Shown: one piece after another, positions 32,201 through 44,544 of the stretch
How positions within the stretch are numbered: the first letter of the stretch is position 1
Layout of the letters: the number at the start of each line of letters is the position of its first letter
DNA from: Phycisphaeraceae bacterium
GTDB lineage: Bacteria; Planctomycetota; Phycisphaerae; Phycisphaerales; UBA1924
DNA length: 64,000 bases
NCBI GenBank assembly: GCA_019636495.1
Contig: JAHBXL010000021.1
Span: 24,177-88,176, forward strand
Reading direction: 5' to 3'
Position numbers and translations under genes: made by a program
Notes under the pieces: model-generated
Seen by the model: the letters and a program-made list of their open reading frames with translations, nothing else
Told to the model about the DNA's origin: nothing
Databases searched by the model: none

Positions 32201-33820
32201 CTAGCAGAGTTGGTATTCGGGCATGGCGGTCACGAGCAGCAGCAGGGCGGTGACGGTTTCGGGCGTGATGCGGCCGCCGTGCTGGTGGAGGAACGAGGTG
32301 AGTGTTTCGCGGTTCCGGGGCGTGTTGTTGCCGAGGGTGAACCGGAGCACATAGTCGGCGACGGCGTCGGGCTCGATGGTCGCGCCGGAGTCTCGCAGGT
32401 CGGCGAGCAGGTCCGACGGGTCGTACTTCTCAACGTCACGGAGCGCATCGCGCCGGCCGGCGGGCAGTTGCCCGGTGAGGAGGAAGCAGAGGATGTTCTG
32501 GCGGGTGTAGAGCGTGCTGGTGTTGATCCAGGCGCGGCCGCCATCCCAGCCCTTGACGCTGGGGGGGAAGAAGAGGTTCTGGCCCATGAGGCCGAGGGCA
32601 TCGGCGAGAACGCCGATGTCGCGCACGGGGGTGTTGAGCGAGCGGACCGCGCCGACGACCAGTTCGGTCGGCGACTTGATCACCTCGTTCATGAGCGCGG
32701 GCTCGTAGAAGTGCTCGGACAGGAGCAACTGGCGCAGCACGGGGCGGATCGCGTAGCGCGAGGAGACCATCGTCGCGGCGAGGCGGCGGATGACGGCGTC
32801 GGCGGGGCCATCGACCTCGGGCCGGCCGGTGGGGAAGTCTGCCGCGAAGAAGCGGTACAACTTCCGGGCCATGAAGCGGGAGCACGCGGGCTGCTTGAGG
32901 ATGGCGCGGACAAAGCCGTCGCCGTCGAGTGCGCCGCGTTCGCCGAGGATGACCTTGGGCCCGTCGTCGTGGTTGTTGCGCTGGAAGACGAACTCGTCGT
33001 CGTTGAAGGTGTAGCCGGTGAGCGCGCGGGCGCCTTCCTTGATGTCCTGCTCGGTGTAGTTGCCGACGCCGAGGCTGAAGAGTTCCATCAGTTCTCGGGC
33101 GAGGTTCTCGTTGGGGCGGCCCTTGCGGGAGTCGTTGTTGTCGAGGTAGGCGATCATCGCGGGGTCGCGGATGATGGCGAAGAGCAGGTCTCCGAAGTTG
33201 CCCGTGGCGTTGCGGCGGAACAGATCGTTCTGCCGGAACATGTGGTAGGAATCTTCGATGGTGCGGTAGGAGGTCGCGAAGTGCCCGTGCCAGAAGAGTG
33301 TCATTTTCTCTTCGAGCGGTCGCGGCGTCTCGATCATGCGTTTGAGCCACCACCGCTGGATTTTTCGCATCTGCTCGCGGTCGTTCTGCTCGGCGCGCTG
33401 CCGCTGGGCGCGGAGGCGATCGACGGCGGCCTCGTCGCCGCGCATTCGGGCGCGGGCGATCTCGCCGCGCTCCTCGGCGTTCATGGGGCGCATGATGTCG
33501 CGGTCGAAGAGCGTGCCCTTCACGTCCTCGGTGGGGATGGCGTCGTAGTTGAGGAGGTAATCGACGGATCGCTCGGGCCCCCACGAAGCGAGCGTCTGGA
33601 TCTGCTGGGGCGTGCCGCCGAAGCCGGCGCGCCACAGAAGGTGGCGGGCCTGCTCGAAGCCGAAGTCGCGGGCGCGGATGGGGGCGAGGGACGAACTGAT
33701 GGGCCTGCCGCGGACTCGCCGCGCAGAACCGCCACCCGGGTCATCCGGGGGCGATGCCGGCCCAGTTGCGGCGGGCGTTGCGGGCGGGACCATGGGACGT
33801 CCAAACAGGTGACGCGGCAT
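32201..33820 (-). CDS. DUF1800 protein
   Basis: The 539-residue protein shows DUF1800 features: ARHLLWRAGFGGTPQQIQTL, EKMTLFWHGHFATS, HMFRQNDLFRRNATGNFGDL, AYLDNNDSRKGRPNENLARE, LMELFSLGVGNYTEQDIKEG and FPPSVKGWDGGRAWINTSTL. It partners with the DUF1501 product encoded next. No signal peptide is obvious; the N-terminal 60 residues are Pro/Arg-rich. The start at 33820 follows a gagggag site. The families are conserved together, but their biochemical role is not established. Confidence 0.87.
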   Translation of the reverse strand: MPRHLFGRPMVPPATPAATGPASPPDDPGGGSARRVRGRPISSSLAPIRARDFGFEQARHLLWRAGFGGTPQQIQTLASWGPERSVDYLLNYDAIPTEDVKGTLFDRDIMRPMNAEERGEIARARMRGDEAAVDRLRAQRQRAEQNDREQMRKIQRWWLKRMIETPRPLEEKMTLFWHGHFATSYRTIEDSYHMFRQNDLFRRNATGNFGDLLFAIIRDPAMIAYLDNNDSRKGRPNENLARELMELFSLGVGNYTEQDIKEGARALTGYTFNDDEFVFQRNNHDDGPKVILGERGALDGDGFVRAILKQPACSRFMARKLYRFFAADFPTGRPEVDGPADAVIRRLAATMVSSRYAIRPVLRQLLLSEHFYEPALMNEVIKSPTELVVGAVRSLNTPVRDIGVLADALGLMGQNLFFPPSVKGWDGGRAWINTSTLYTRQNILCFLLTGQLPAGRRDALRDVEKYDPSDLLADLRDSGATIEPDAVADYVLRFTLGNNTPRNRETLTSFLHQHGGRITPETVTALLLLVTAMPEYQLC

Positions 33821-33986
33821 GGGCGGCACTCCCTCGTGTTCGATACGTCGGCCAAACGCCCACGGTATCACGGAATTGCCGGGTTCCCGCGAGTAATTCG
33901 GGGCGGCGGGCGCATTTCGCCCGGTTTATCGAACCATCCGCGGCGAGACCGCTCGTCCTCGCGGAGAAACGGTCGATCGGCCCGTC

Positions 33987-35390
33987 TCAGGCCGTGGCGC
34001 GGCGGAGGATCCACCGCGACCAGACAAAGCCGAGCGCGGCGAGCGCGACCAGCGCGGCGCCGTTGGCCTGGTGGGCGGTCCGGATGAGCGCCTCCAAAGG
34101 CGATGCGGCGGTCCGATGTTCTCCGCCGACGAAGAACGCCGCCCACCCGAGGGCGAACTGCAGGCCGACGACGATGACCATTCCCCAGCCGATGCGGCCG
34201 AGGGTGCAGGCGAGATCGACCGCGCCGGGCTCGTTGCCGAGCGGGGCGGGCTGGCCCTCTTCGGCGGGCCGGGTGAGCGCCATCGCGGCGAAGCCGGCCA
34301 GCAGCGCCAGCAGCACGATGACGAGGGAGAAGCCGGCGTGTGTCCAAAGAGCGTGGCCGCTGCGCATGTGGCGGTACATCGCGCCGAAGACCAGTTGGAG
34401 GATGAGCGCGTGCGTGAAGCCGGTGGCGAAGGCCTTGAAGCGCCGGTGCGCGCGGTTGGGGGGAACGCGGAGCGCGGATTTGAAGAGAGGCGAGAGCGCG
34501 GCCGCGAGGGCGACGATCACGCCAAACACCACCTGGGCGAGCACGCCGTGCAGCATGGCCATCGCGCGGTTGTCGCTGGCGGCATCGGTCGAGCCCATGA
34601 GGACGCGTCCGCCGCCGATCACGCCCTGCACGATCACCAGGGCCAGCGCGACGCCCGCCAGCACGCATACCCACCTGCGCCGGTCAACGATCCACACCCA
34701 CGCCGCGAGAACGACCGTCATCAGGCCGATGAGCGAGCCGAAGAGGCGGTGCGAATGCTCGAGATAGGTCGCGGCGTCGGAACGCGGCCCGAGCGGGTAG
34801 AGGAACATGTTCGAGCCGTAGGTGTTGGGCCAATCGGGCACGGCCATGCCCGAGTCGGTGCTGGTCACGAGCCCGCCCACCACCAGCAGCGGCACGATGC
34901 CCACCGAAACAACGATGCCGAACCGCGACAGGCTGTCGCTGCCTGCACGCTCGCGCGGCAGAAGCGCGCTGGCGAAGCCGCCGACCAGCCCCAGCAGGGC
35001 ACCGAGCGCCACGAACCCCGGAACGATGAGCCAGACGGGCGGCAGCGCCGAGTTGCCCGGCGCGCCGACCGGGCCTTCGGGCGTGGCGTCGGGCACGATC
35101 TTGGAACCAAGGATGAGCAGGCCGACCAGTCCGCCGACCACGCCGGAGAGCAGGCCGATGGGGACGCGTCGTGGGTCTCCGACCCAGCCGATCGCCGCGG
35201 CGGTTGCGATGACCCAGACGCCCAGGAGCAAGGGGATGCTCGTGGACTCGGCCATTCCGATCCACGGGAGGTGGGTGATGAACCAAGCGGACCAGACGGC
35301 GACCGCCGCGGCAAAGCCAACGACGATGGCTCGCCCGGGGAGGCCGCAATGCGACGAATGACCGGGTGTTGGAGGAAGGGAATCAGTCAT
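33987..35390 (-). CDS. ctaA: heme A synthase (CtaA/COX15)
   Basis: A 467-residue integral membrane protein with about ten hydrophobic segments. Heme-ligand His motifs are YLEHSHRLFGSLIGLM, AMLHGVLAQVVFG, GFTHALILQLVFGAMYRHM and LIRTAHQANGAALVAL. It also has LVTSTDSGMAVPDWPNTYGS, a conserved COX15 segment. It oxidises the C8 methyl of heme O to make heme A for aa3-type oxidase. An N-terminal pair of extra helices (residues 20-150) makes it longer than the usual 310-350. It is divergent from the act-cox cluster, whose oxidase needs heme A. Confidence 0.87.
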   Translation of the reverse strand: MTDSLPPTPGHSSHCGLPGRAIVVGFAAAVAVWSAWFITHLPWIGMAESTSIPLLLGVWVIATAAAIGWVGDPRRVPIGLLSGVVGGLVGLLILGSKIVPDATPEGPVGAPGNSALPPVWLIVPGFVALGALLGLVGGFASALLPRERAGSDSLSRFGIVVSVGIVPLLVVGGLVTSTDSGMAVPDWPNTYGSNMFLYPLGPRSDAATYLEHSHRLFGSLIGLMTVVLAAWVWIVDRRRWVCVLAGVALALVIVQGVIGGGRVLMGSTDAASDNRAMAMLHGVLAQVVFGVIVALAAALSPLFKSALRVPPNRAHRRFKAFATGFTHALILQLVFGAMYRHMRSGHALWTHAGFSLVIVLLALLAGFAAMALTRPAEEGQPAPLGNEPGAVDLACTLGRIGWGMVIVVGLQFALGWAAFFVGGEHRTAASPLEALIRTAHQANGAALVALAALGFVWSRWILRRATA

Positions 35391-35419
35391 TTCCTGCTCC
35401 GAGGGGTCGTCGCGTCTGG

Positions 35420-35446
35420 TTGAGACTGAATCTCATTTGAGAATGA
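35420..35446. promoter_or_regulatory. Possible Fur-type operator between ctaA and actA
   Basis: Three alternating five-base elements, tgaga, tctca and tgaga, occur within 27 bp and give overlapping inverted repeats similar to Fur hexamer arrays. A ttgaca lies at 35460 but lacks a clear -10. The site would be placed to control one or both heme-dependent transcription units. Confidence 0.3.
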
Positions 35447-35615
35447 TGGCTGTCTCGCCTTGACAGAGTAGGAACATACCTGCGAGACTTCCTGCCTGAC
35501 CGCAAATCTTGCTCTTGAGCGGGAATGCGCGGTCGATAACGGAGCCCGTTTGACGGGACGGCGCGGCGGCCCAGCCGCGTCGGCGGCGCAGCATCAGGCT
35601 GGAGGAAGCACACAC

Positions 35616-36416
35616 GTGTCCACCATCTTCCCGAAGTGGTTCAACAAACTGCCGCCGTTGATTCTCGCGGGTGTTCTCGGCGGCGGGAGCGCGGCGGTCG
35701 CGGGCGTGTGGTACTACGCGACGCCGAAGTTCTGGCGAGTCGGGTACATGCCTTCGCAGCCGTTCCTGACTTCTGACTATGAGGATGTGCTGTATCGCGA
35801 GGCCAACCCTCGAGTGCCGGGGGTGACCTATCCCGGGTTCAGCCACCAGATTCACGCGGGCAAACTGGGGATGGACTGCCGCTATTGCCACAGCCACGTG
35901 GAGGAGTCGCCGGAAGCGAACATCCCCAGCGCGAGCACGTGCATGGGCTGCCACGCCGAGGGCCACGTGGATGAGAAGTTCGCGCGGCCGGCGCACCTGC
36001 GGTTCGTGCGTGACGCGTGGGCGAACGATGAATCGATCCAGTGGCGCCGGGTGCACAAGTTGCCGGACTACGTCCGCAACTTCCCGCACAACGTTCACAT
36101 CAACGCGGGTGTGTCGTGCTTCTCGTGCCACGGCAACATCATGGAGCAGGAGGTCGTGCACCAGGTCGAGCCGCTCTCGATGAGTTGGTGCCTTGACTGC
36201 CACCGCAACCCGGAGCCGCACCTGGTGCCGCGGGACAAGGTGACGGACCTGTACTGGGTCCGCAACCAGTTCCGGAGCACGAAGTTGCTGAACACGGCGA
36301 GCAGCGGGCTGGGCGGTCTGGACTCGGGCACGCCGGGCGGCGCGGCGCTGTTGAACGGCCTTCGCGAGCACGATCTGCACCTGCTGCCGGAGAACTGCGG
36401 CGCCTGCCACTACTGA
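35616..36416 (+). CDS. actA: Alternative complex III subunit ActA, pentaheme cytochrome c
   Basis: The 266-residue protein has one N-terminal membrane anchor (LPPLILAGVLGGGSAAVAGV). Five CxxCH heme sites follow: CRYCH, CMGCH, CFSCH, CLDCH and CGACH. This is the ActA layout of Alternative Complex III, which oxidises quinol and passes electrons toward an oxidase. FSHQIHAGKLGMDCRYCHSH and FPHNVHINAGVSCFSC give extra axial His ligands. A strong ggagga site precedes the GTG at 35616. It is the first gene of the collinear act-cox cluster; the 66-bp gap to actB fits one operon. Confidence 0.92.
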   Translation: MSTIFPKWFNKLPPLILAGVLGGGSAAVAGVWYYATPKFWRVGYMPSQPFLTSDYEDVLYREANPRVPGVTYPGFSHQIHAGKLGMDCRYCHSHVEESPEANIPSASTCMGCHAEGHVDEKFARPAHLRFVRDAWANDESIQWRRVHKLPDYVRNFPHNVHINAGVSCFSCHGNIMEQEVVHQVEPLSMSWCLDCHRNPEPHLVPRDKVTDLYWVRNQFRSTKLLNTASSGLGGLDSGTPGGAALLNGLREHDLHLLPENCGACHY

Positions 36417-36482
36417 CCGGACACATCGAACTCGAACCTTCGGCGAGACCCCGATCGGACCTCGCGACACGGATCACACGCG

Positions 36483-39400
36483 ATGAGCATCGACCAATGC
36501 CATTCGACAGTCGGCCACCTGCCCGCGGCCAAGCCGCGCGAAACGCCGCACGAACTCGTGGGCGCCAACGGTCGCGCCTATTGGCGCGGGCTGGATGACG
36601 CCGCGGACACGCCCGAGTTCCGCGACTGGCTGGAGCGCGAGTTCCCGGCGGGCGCGTCGATGATCAACGGCGAGACGCGTCGGACGTTCCTGAAACTGAT
36701 GGGCGCCTCGGTCGCGTTGGCGGGCGCGGCGACGATTCCCGGTTGCCGCCGGCCCGATCACAAGATCATGGCGTTCTCGCGCGAGGTGCCCGAGGACATG
36801 GTGCCGGGCAAGCCGGTGTACTACGCAACGAGCATGCCGCTGCCGGGCGGCGGGGCCGAGGGCCTGCTTGTCGAGACGCACGAGGGCCGGCCGACGAAGG
36901 TTGAGGGCAACCCGAACCACCCGATCAACCGCGGCAAGAGCAGTTTGTGGTCGCAGGCATCGATCCTCGAGTTGTACGACCCGGACCGTCTGAAGGACCC
37001 GGTGTACGTTCCCTCGGGCGCGGATGTGCCGCGATCGTGGAAAGACTTCGCGGTGTGGTCGAAGCAGCACTTTGCGCGGCTGGCCGAGCGTCGGGGCGAT
37101 GGTCTGGTGTTCATGGTGGGGCGGAAGAGCAGCCCCGCGCTGGCGGTGATGCGGTCGCGGGTGGAGGAGCGATTCCCGCGGGCGAAGTGGTTCTTCTACG
37201 ACGCGGCGGGCGCGGACAGCGCGATCGAGGGCTCGACGATCGCGTTCGGCAAGCCGATGCGCGAGTCGCTGCGGATCGAGAACGCGGATGTGATCGTGAC
37301 GCTCGACCGCGACCTGCTGCTGCACGACGACGGGGGCAACGCGCTGGCGAATGCGCGCGGCTTTGCCGCGCGGCGGCGGGTCGTCTCCGGCGCGGACGGC
37401 ATGAACCGGCTGTATGCCGTGGAGTCGGCGTGGACGGTCACCGGCTCGAAGGCCGACCACCGCGTGCGACTGGCTCCGAGCCAGGTTGGCGTGTTCGCGG
37501 TCGCGCTGGCGAGGGAACTGGTGCGGCAGGGTCTGCGGAACGCGGGCCCGTTGGGCGACGCCGTGAACCGGGCGACGGGCGCGGCCGGGATCGACGCCGC
37601 GGTCGTTTCGGCGATGGCCAAGGACCTGCTGGCGCAGCGGCCGGGCCGCACGTTGATCGCCGCGGGCCCGACGCAGAGCGCCGAGATTCACGCGCTGGTG
37701 CACGCATTGAACAACGCGCTGGGCAATGCGGGTTCGACGGTGCACTACCGGCCGATGACCGGCGCGGAGAGCATGACGGCCGACGAGGCGATCAACGGCG
37801 CGTCGTCGGCTCTGGCGGCGGGCGCGGAGACGATCGTGTGCATCGGGGTGAACCCGGTGTACGACGCGCCGGCGGGGGCGAAGTTCGGTGAGATGTTCGC
37901 GCGGGCCAAGGAGCGGATCGTCGCGAGCGTTGGCGACAACGAGACCGTGGCCGCGGCGACGTGGAAACTGCCGCTGGCGCACTTCCTGGAGTCGTGGGGC
38001 GACACGGAGGCGGCCGATGGCACGCTGGCGCCGATCCAGCCGATGATCGCGCCGCTGTTCGGGGCCAAGGGCGAACTGGAACTGCTGGCGATGCTTGCGG
38101 GCGAGGAGTCGCTGGACGGGTATGAGATCGTGCGCACGGTGTACCGCTCGCGTGCGAGCGGGGCGGATGCGGGCGCGAACTTCGAGGGCTGGTGGCGGCG
38201 GGCGCTGCACAACGGCGTGTTTGCGCAGGGCGAGGCTCCCGCGGCGGGCGGCCTTTCCGGCGTGCATGGCGGCGCGGCGGGTGTCATGGGTCGCATCGCC
38301 GCGGCGATGAACAAGTGGGAATCGCCGCGGGCGCCGGGCGGGAACAGCCTGGACGTGGTGTTCGCGCTGGGCAACGTGGGCGACGGGCGGTTTGCCAACT
38401 GCTCGTGGCTGCAGGAACTGCCTGACCCGCTGAGCAAGATCGTGTGGGACAATGCGGCGATGATCAGCCCGGCGACGGCCAAGCGGCTGGGCATCGAGCA
38501 GACGGACCCGACGGACAAGAAGCAGAAGGGCCGGATGGTCAGGGTGACCGTGAACGGCGCGAGCATCACGATCGCGGCGTGGGCGGTGCAGGGCATCGCG
38601 GACGACACGGTGGTGCTGCCGCTGGGCTACGGGCGCACGGTGTGCGGGCACGTGGGCACGGGGGTCGGTTTCAATGTGTATCCGATTTCGGCCGGGCGCA
38701 ACCGCCGCGTCGCTCGCGGCGCGGAGGTGGTGCGGACGACGGTCGGCGCTCCGTGGTACAACATCTCGACGACGCAGTCGCACGGTTCGATGGAGGGCCG
38801 GGCGATCGTTCGTGAGGCCGACATCGCGGCATGGGCGGCGTACGGCGACGACCCGTTCAAGGGTCTGACGGCGGAAGAGAAGAAGCACCTGACGATCGAC
38901 GCGTACGGCCAGGAACGGCAACTGAACTTCGCGGAGCGGATGGGGGAACTGGCGCACACGCCGGCGAACGTGAACGCGTATGACAACCCGCAGCGCGGCC
39001 TGAAGGATGCGCCGGTGATCGGCGGGCCGAAGCCCACGGCGGCGGCCAGCGGCGAGACGGGCACGCCGCCGGACTTCGCCAAGAACCCGCAGTGGGGCAT
39101 GAGCATCGACCAGACGCTGTGCACGGGGTGCAACGTGTGCACGATCGCGTGCCAGGCGGAGAACAACATCCCGGTGGTGGGCAAGATCGAGGTGAACAAG
39201 GGTCGCGAGATGCACTGGATCCGCGTGGACCGGTACTTCACGAGCCACGATCGGCACGACCCGAACCCGGAGGTTGCGCACCAGCCGGTGGCGTGCGTGC
39301 ACTGCGAGAACGCGCCGTGCGAGACGGTGTGCCCGGTGAACGCGACGGTGCACGGCCCCGAGGGCATGAACTACATGGTGTACAACCGGTGCATCGGCAC

Positions 39401-40102
39401 GCGGTACTGCGCCAACAACTGCCCGTACAAGGTTCGTCGGTTCAACTTCTTTGACTACGGGGTGAAGAAGTTCAACGGCGACTACATCGGTCGCGGGGCG
39501 ATGTCGGCGATCAAGGCGGACCCGGCGAACGTGAACCTGATCCCGCCGCGGCTGCGCGAGCGTCTGGACGAGATCACGAAGTTGCAGATGAACCCGGACG
39601 TGACGGTTCGCTCGCGCGGCGTGATGGAGAAGTGCTCGTTCTGCGTTCAGCGGGTGAACGAGGCGCGGATCGAGGCGAAACTGAAGGGGATGGAGATGAT
39701 CCCCGACGGGATGGTGCAGAGCGCGTGCCAGCAGGCGTGCCCGACGGACGCGATTGTCTTTGGCGACATCTACGACACGAAGACGGCGTATACGAACGCC
39801 GACGGGACGAAGCGCACGGGCAGCCGTGTGCACGCGATGCGGTCGTCGGGGCGGACGTACCAGTTGCTGGGTTACTTGAACACGCGTCCGCGGACGACGC
39901 ACATGCTGGCGGTGCGCAATCCGAACCCCGAGTTGATTTCGGCGGAGCGGAAGCGCATGTGGGATCACCCGTTCGGGCACGGGCACGGCGGGAACGGCAA
40001 GGCCGGCGCGGGCCACGCGCACGGTCCGATGATGTTTGACACCGACAAGGCCGAGCAGGACGCCGGGTATCGGCTGAGCCTGAGCGTTCTGGGAGCGCAT
40101 GC

Positions 40103-40106
<4 letters not shown>
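36483..40106 (+). CDS. actB: Alternative complex III subunit ActB, molybdopterin-like and Fe-S fusion
   Basis: The 1207-residue protein begins with a soluble segment and a twin-arginine signal ([20 protein letters not shown], residues about 66-85). The B1 part (about 90-850) resembles molybdopterin oxidoreductases ([20 protein letters not shown]) but lacks a visible Mo/W ligand motif, as is typical of ActB. The B2 part (about 850-1207) is ferredoxin-like with [55 protein letters not shown] and [14 protein letters not shown]. These motifs predict four Fe-S clusters. It relays electrons between ActC and ActA. The stop overlaps the actC start (atga). Confidence 0.93.
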
Positions 40107-41671
<1,565 letters not shown>

Positions 41672-41706
41672 GTCTCTCTTCGCGAGCATCGCACCCGAGT
41701 TGAACC

Positions 41707-42273
41707 ATGAGCAAGGCCCGCAAGATCTACAAGACCGAGGACGGCGGCATCGTCTACGGCGTGATGGCCGAGTTCGACACGCCCGCCGACCTGTTCCACG
41801 CCGCGGAGAGGGTCCGCGACGCGGGATACTCGCGCTGGGACGTCTACTCGCCCTTCCCCGTGCACGGCATGGAGGAGGCGATGGGACTGAAGAACACCAA
41901 ACTCCCGCTGCTGACGGGCATCGTCGGCCTCTCGGGGGCTGGGCTGGGCTATCTGTTCCAGTGGTGGGTGACGACCAGGGGGTACGCGACGATCGTGCAG
42001 GGCAAGCCGTTCGACACGTTTCAGCCGTGGGTGCCCGTCACGTTCGAGATCGGCGTGCTGTTCACGGCGTTCTGCGCGCTGCTGGGCATGTTCGCCTTCA
42101 ACGCGCTGCCGATGTGGTACCACCCGCTGCTGAAGAAGGACCGGTTCCTCCGCGTGTCGGACGACCGGTTTGTCATCTGCATCGAGGCCGCGGACCCCAA
42201 GTTCGACCCCGACCGCACGCGGGAGTTGCTGGAAAAACTCCACGGCAAGCACTTCGACTTTGTGGAAGAGTGA
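41707..42273 (+). CDS. actD: Alternative complex III subunit ActD (DUF3341)
   Basis: A 188-residue protein with an N-terminal soluble domain (IVYGVMAEFDTPADLFHAAE, SRWDVYSPFPVHGMEEAMGL) and two transmembrane helices (LLTGIVGLSGAGLGYLFQWW and PVTFEIGVLFTAFCALLGMF). MWYHPLLKKDRFLRVSDDRF follows. This is the DUF3341 ActD layout; the subunit sits at the periphery of the complex. It lies between actC and actE in the usual order. Confidence 0.9.
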   Translation: MSKARKIYKTEDGGIVYGVMAEFDTPADLFHAAERVRDAGYSRWDVYSPFPVHGMEEAMGLKNTKLPLLTGIVGLSGAGLGYLFQWWVTTRGYATIVQGKPFDTFQPWVPVTFEIGVLFTAFCALLGMFAFNALPMWYHPLLKKDRFLRVSDDRFVICIEAADPKFDPDRTRELLEKLHGKHFDFVEE

Positions 42274-42319
42274 AAAGTCACGGCGCAGAACCGCACGCAG
42301 CAGACGATCCGAGCACCCG

Positions 42320-43231
42320 ATGAACCACACGATCAAGAACATCTCCGGCGCAACACGCACGATGCTGTGCTGCGCTGCGGCGCTGGCCATCGCGGCGGGC
42401 CTTGCGGGCTGCCGCGGCGAGCGCAGCGACAAGCCCCCGCGCCAGTTCCTGCCGGACATGGACGACAGCCCGAAGTTCAAGCCGCAGGCCGAGGCGCCGT
42501 TCTTCGAGGACGGGCGCGCGATGCGCAAGCCGGTGGTCGGCACGGTCGCCTTCGGGGATTCGACCGATCCCGGCGCGCCGGGCCGCACGTGGAAGGTGAA
42601 GGACGACCCCGTGGTGTTCGAGGGTCTCGATCCGTCGCGTCCGGCATCGGCCGATGGCCGACCGGCGTACCAGGCGTTCTTGCCGGCGGCGGTGCTGGAC
42701 CGCGTGGTGGCCGACGCCGCGGCGGGCGGGCGGGCCATGACGCGCGATGGCGCGCTGGCGGAGATGCTCGATCGGGGCCAGCAGCGGTACAACATCTATT
42801 GCGCCGCGTGCCACGGCTTTGATGGCGAGGGCGGCGGCGTTCTGGATGGCAGGCCGTACGGCGGGCTGGTGGGACAGCGCTGGCAGACGCCCGTGCCCAG
42901 TTACCACGATTCGAAGTACAAGGACCGCAACACCTACACCGGTCAGGATGGGTATCTGTTCAGCGTGATCCGGCACGGCGTGCCGAACGCGGACCCGGCC
43001 CTTCCGCCGAAGATGCCGTCGTACGCGGACAAGATCAACGTGCCCGATTCGTGGGCGATCGTGCTGTACCTGCGTGCGCTGCAGCGGGCCCGCGCCGAGG
43101 ACCTGTCTGACGTGCCCGCGGATGAGCGGCTGAAACTCGAGCAGACCCGGCCGGATTCGTCCCGCAGCGACGCCGGCGCGCCCGGCATGTCCATCGCCGC
43201 GGCGACCGATGCAGCGGAGGTGAACCCATGA
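42320..43231 (+). CDS. actE: Alternative complex III subunit ActE, monoheme cytochrome c lipoprotein
   Basis: The 303-residue protein has a signal peptide with lipobox (ALAIAAGLAGCRGE), so it is anchored by lipid on the periplasmic face. A single heme site occurs in RYNIYCAACHGFDGEGGG (CAACH). GYLFSVIRHGVPNADPALPP provides the distal Met region (KMPSY). It likely hands electrons from ACIII to the oxidase. The C-terminus is a disordered Ser/Asp/Ala tail. The ATG at 42320 lies 46 bp after actD, and the stop overlaps the actF start by 4 bp. Confidence 0.9.
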   Translation: MNHTIKNISGATRTMLCCAAALAIAAGLAGCRGERSDKPPRQFLPDMDDSPKFKPQAEAPFFEDGRAMRKPVVGTVAFGDSTDPGAPGRTWKVKDDPVVFEGLDPSRPASADGRPAYQAFLPAAVLDRVVADAAAGGRAMTRDGALAEMLDRGQQRYNIYCAACHGFDGEGGGVLDGRPYGGLVGQRWQTPVPSYHDSKYKDRNTYTGQDGYLFSVIRHGVPNADPALPPKMPSYADKINVPDSWAIVLYLRALQRARAEDLSDVPADERLKLEQTRPDSSRSDAGAPGMSIAAATDAAEVNP

Positions 43232-44517
43232 GCCAGATCGCCTCACGATCATCGCACGGTCACGAAGACCACGCCGAGCCGCACGTTGCAGCGCGGGCGA
43301 GGCTGAGCGAAGCGGCCGTGCGCTTTCCGGGCGGGCTGGGCACGCTTTCGGCGGGCCTGTGGTTTGTCGGGATCGTCGGGCTGATCGCCGCGGCGGTCGG
43401 CGCGATGAGCACCGGCGAGCACGGCACGGCGCATGCGCTCGCGGCGTACCACGTGGGCTTTCTGTTCGCGCTGGGGCTGAGCCTTGGCTGCCTGGGTCTG
43501 ACGATGATCCTTCAGCAGTTCAACGCGGGGTGGTCGGCGGCGATCCGCCGTCAGGCGGAGAACATCGCGAGCCTGATCCCGCTGGTGTTCGTGCTGTTTC
43601 TGCCGATCGCGATCATGGAGATCGCGGTGACGCACGGGAAGTTGTTCCACTGGATGGACACGCACCACACGGCGCACGACCCGGTGATCCAGGCCAAGAG
43701 CGGGTACCTGAATGTCGGGCGGTGGGCGCTGTGCGCGGTCGTGTTCTTCGCCGTGTGGACGTTCTTTGCGCTCAAACTGCGCGGGTTCAGCATCCGGCAG
43801 GACGAGACGGGCGACAAATGGCTGACGGCCAAGGCGCGGCGGATGAGCAGTTACGGCCTGCTGATCTTCGCGCTGACGACGGCGTTCGCCAGTTTCGACT
43901 GGCTGATGAGCATGGACCCGCACTGGTTCAGCACGATGTTCGGCGTGTACTTCTTCGCCGGCAGCATGATGTCGTGCATCGCGCTGATCATCCTCGTGCT
44001 GGGCGTGCTGCGGATGAAGGGCAAACTCGAGGGCGTGGTGACGGCGGACCACTTCCACGACCTGGGCAAACTGCTGCTGTCGTTCACGATCTTCTGGGCG
44101 TACGTCACGTTCTGCCAGTACTTCCTGATCTGGTACTCGAACATCCCCGAGGAGACGGCGTTCTACAACCTGCGTTCGCACAGCGGCTACGAGGTGCTTG
44201 GGGTCACCCTCACCTTCGGTCACTTCATCATTCCGTTTGTCGTCCTGCTGTTCCGCGAGGTCAAGCGGAACTACAAACTGCTGATGGCCGTCGCGGCGTG
44301 GCAGTTGGTCATGCACTCGGTGGACCTGCTGTTCATGGTCCGGCCGATCGTGCAGGGGGTGCGGTTCGGCGAGCACGTGTGGCTGGACATTCTGGGCCTG
44401 CTGGGCCCGCTGTGCATTTTCCTGGGCTTTGTCGCCTGGCGCGTGGGCAGCGCGCCGCTCGTTCCCATCAAGGACCCGCGCCTGCACGAAGCGTTGGCGC
44501 ACAAGAACTACGTCTGA
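43228..44517 (+). CDS. actF: Alternative complex III subunit ActF, multi-span membrane protein
   Basis: The 429-residue protein has about ten transmembrane helices, including GTLSAGLWFVGIVGLIAAAV, LIPLVFVLFLPIAIMEIAVT, LLIFALTTAFASFDWLMSMD and LLSFTIFWAYVTFCQYFLIW. It is the ActF paralog of ActC-like subunits. SMDPHWFSTMFGVYFFAGSM and LGVTLTFGHFIIPFVVLLFR are typical of the family. The N-terminus is His-rich and cytoplasmic or periplasmic. It overlaps actE by 4 bp. ACIII of this type is the functional equivalent of the bc1 complex, which is absent from the window. Confidence 0.92.
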   Translation: MSQIASRSSHGHEDHAEPHVAARARLSEAAVRFPGGLGTLSAGLWFVGIVGLIAAAVGAMSTGEHGTAHALAAYHVGFLFALGLSLGCLGLTMILQQFNAGWSAAIRRQAENIASLIPLVFVLFLPIAIMEIAVTHGKLFHWMDTHHTAHDPVIQAKSGYLNVGRWALCAVVFFAVWTFFALKLRGFSIRQDETGDKWLTAKARRMSSYGLLIFALTTAFASFDWLMSMDPHWFSTMFGVYFFAGSMMSCIALIILVLGVLRMKGKLEGVVTADHFHDLGKLLLSFTIFWAYVTFCQYFLIWYSNIPEETAFYNLRSHSGYEVLGVTLTFGHFIIPFVVLLFREVKRNYKLLMAVAAWQLVMHSVDLLFMVRPIVQGVRFGEHVWLDILGLLGPLCIFLGFVAWRVGSAPLVPIKDPRLHEALAHKNYV

Positions 44518-44544
44518 TCCGATCGCGTCGGCACCGAGGACACC

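Noticed and set aside
36474..40100. A 1208-codon open frame on the - strand opposite actB
   Set aside because: It is an antisense shadow produced by high third-position GC; the Arg/His-rich translation has no domain, while actB on the other strand has clear Fe-S and Tat motifs.
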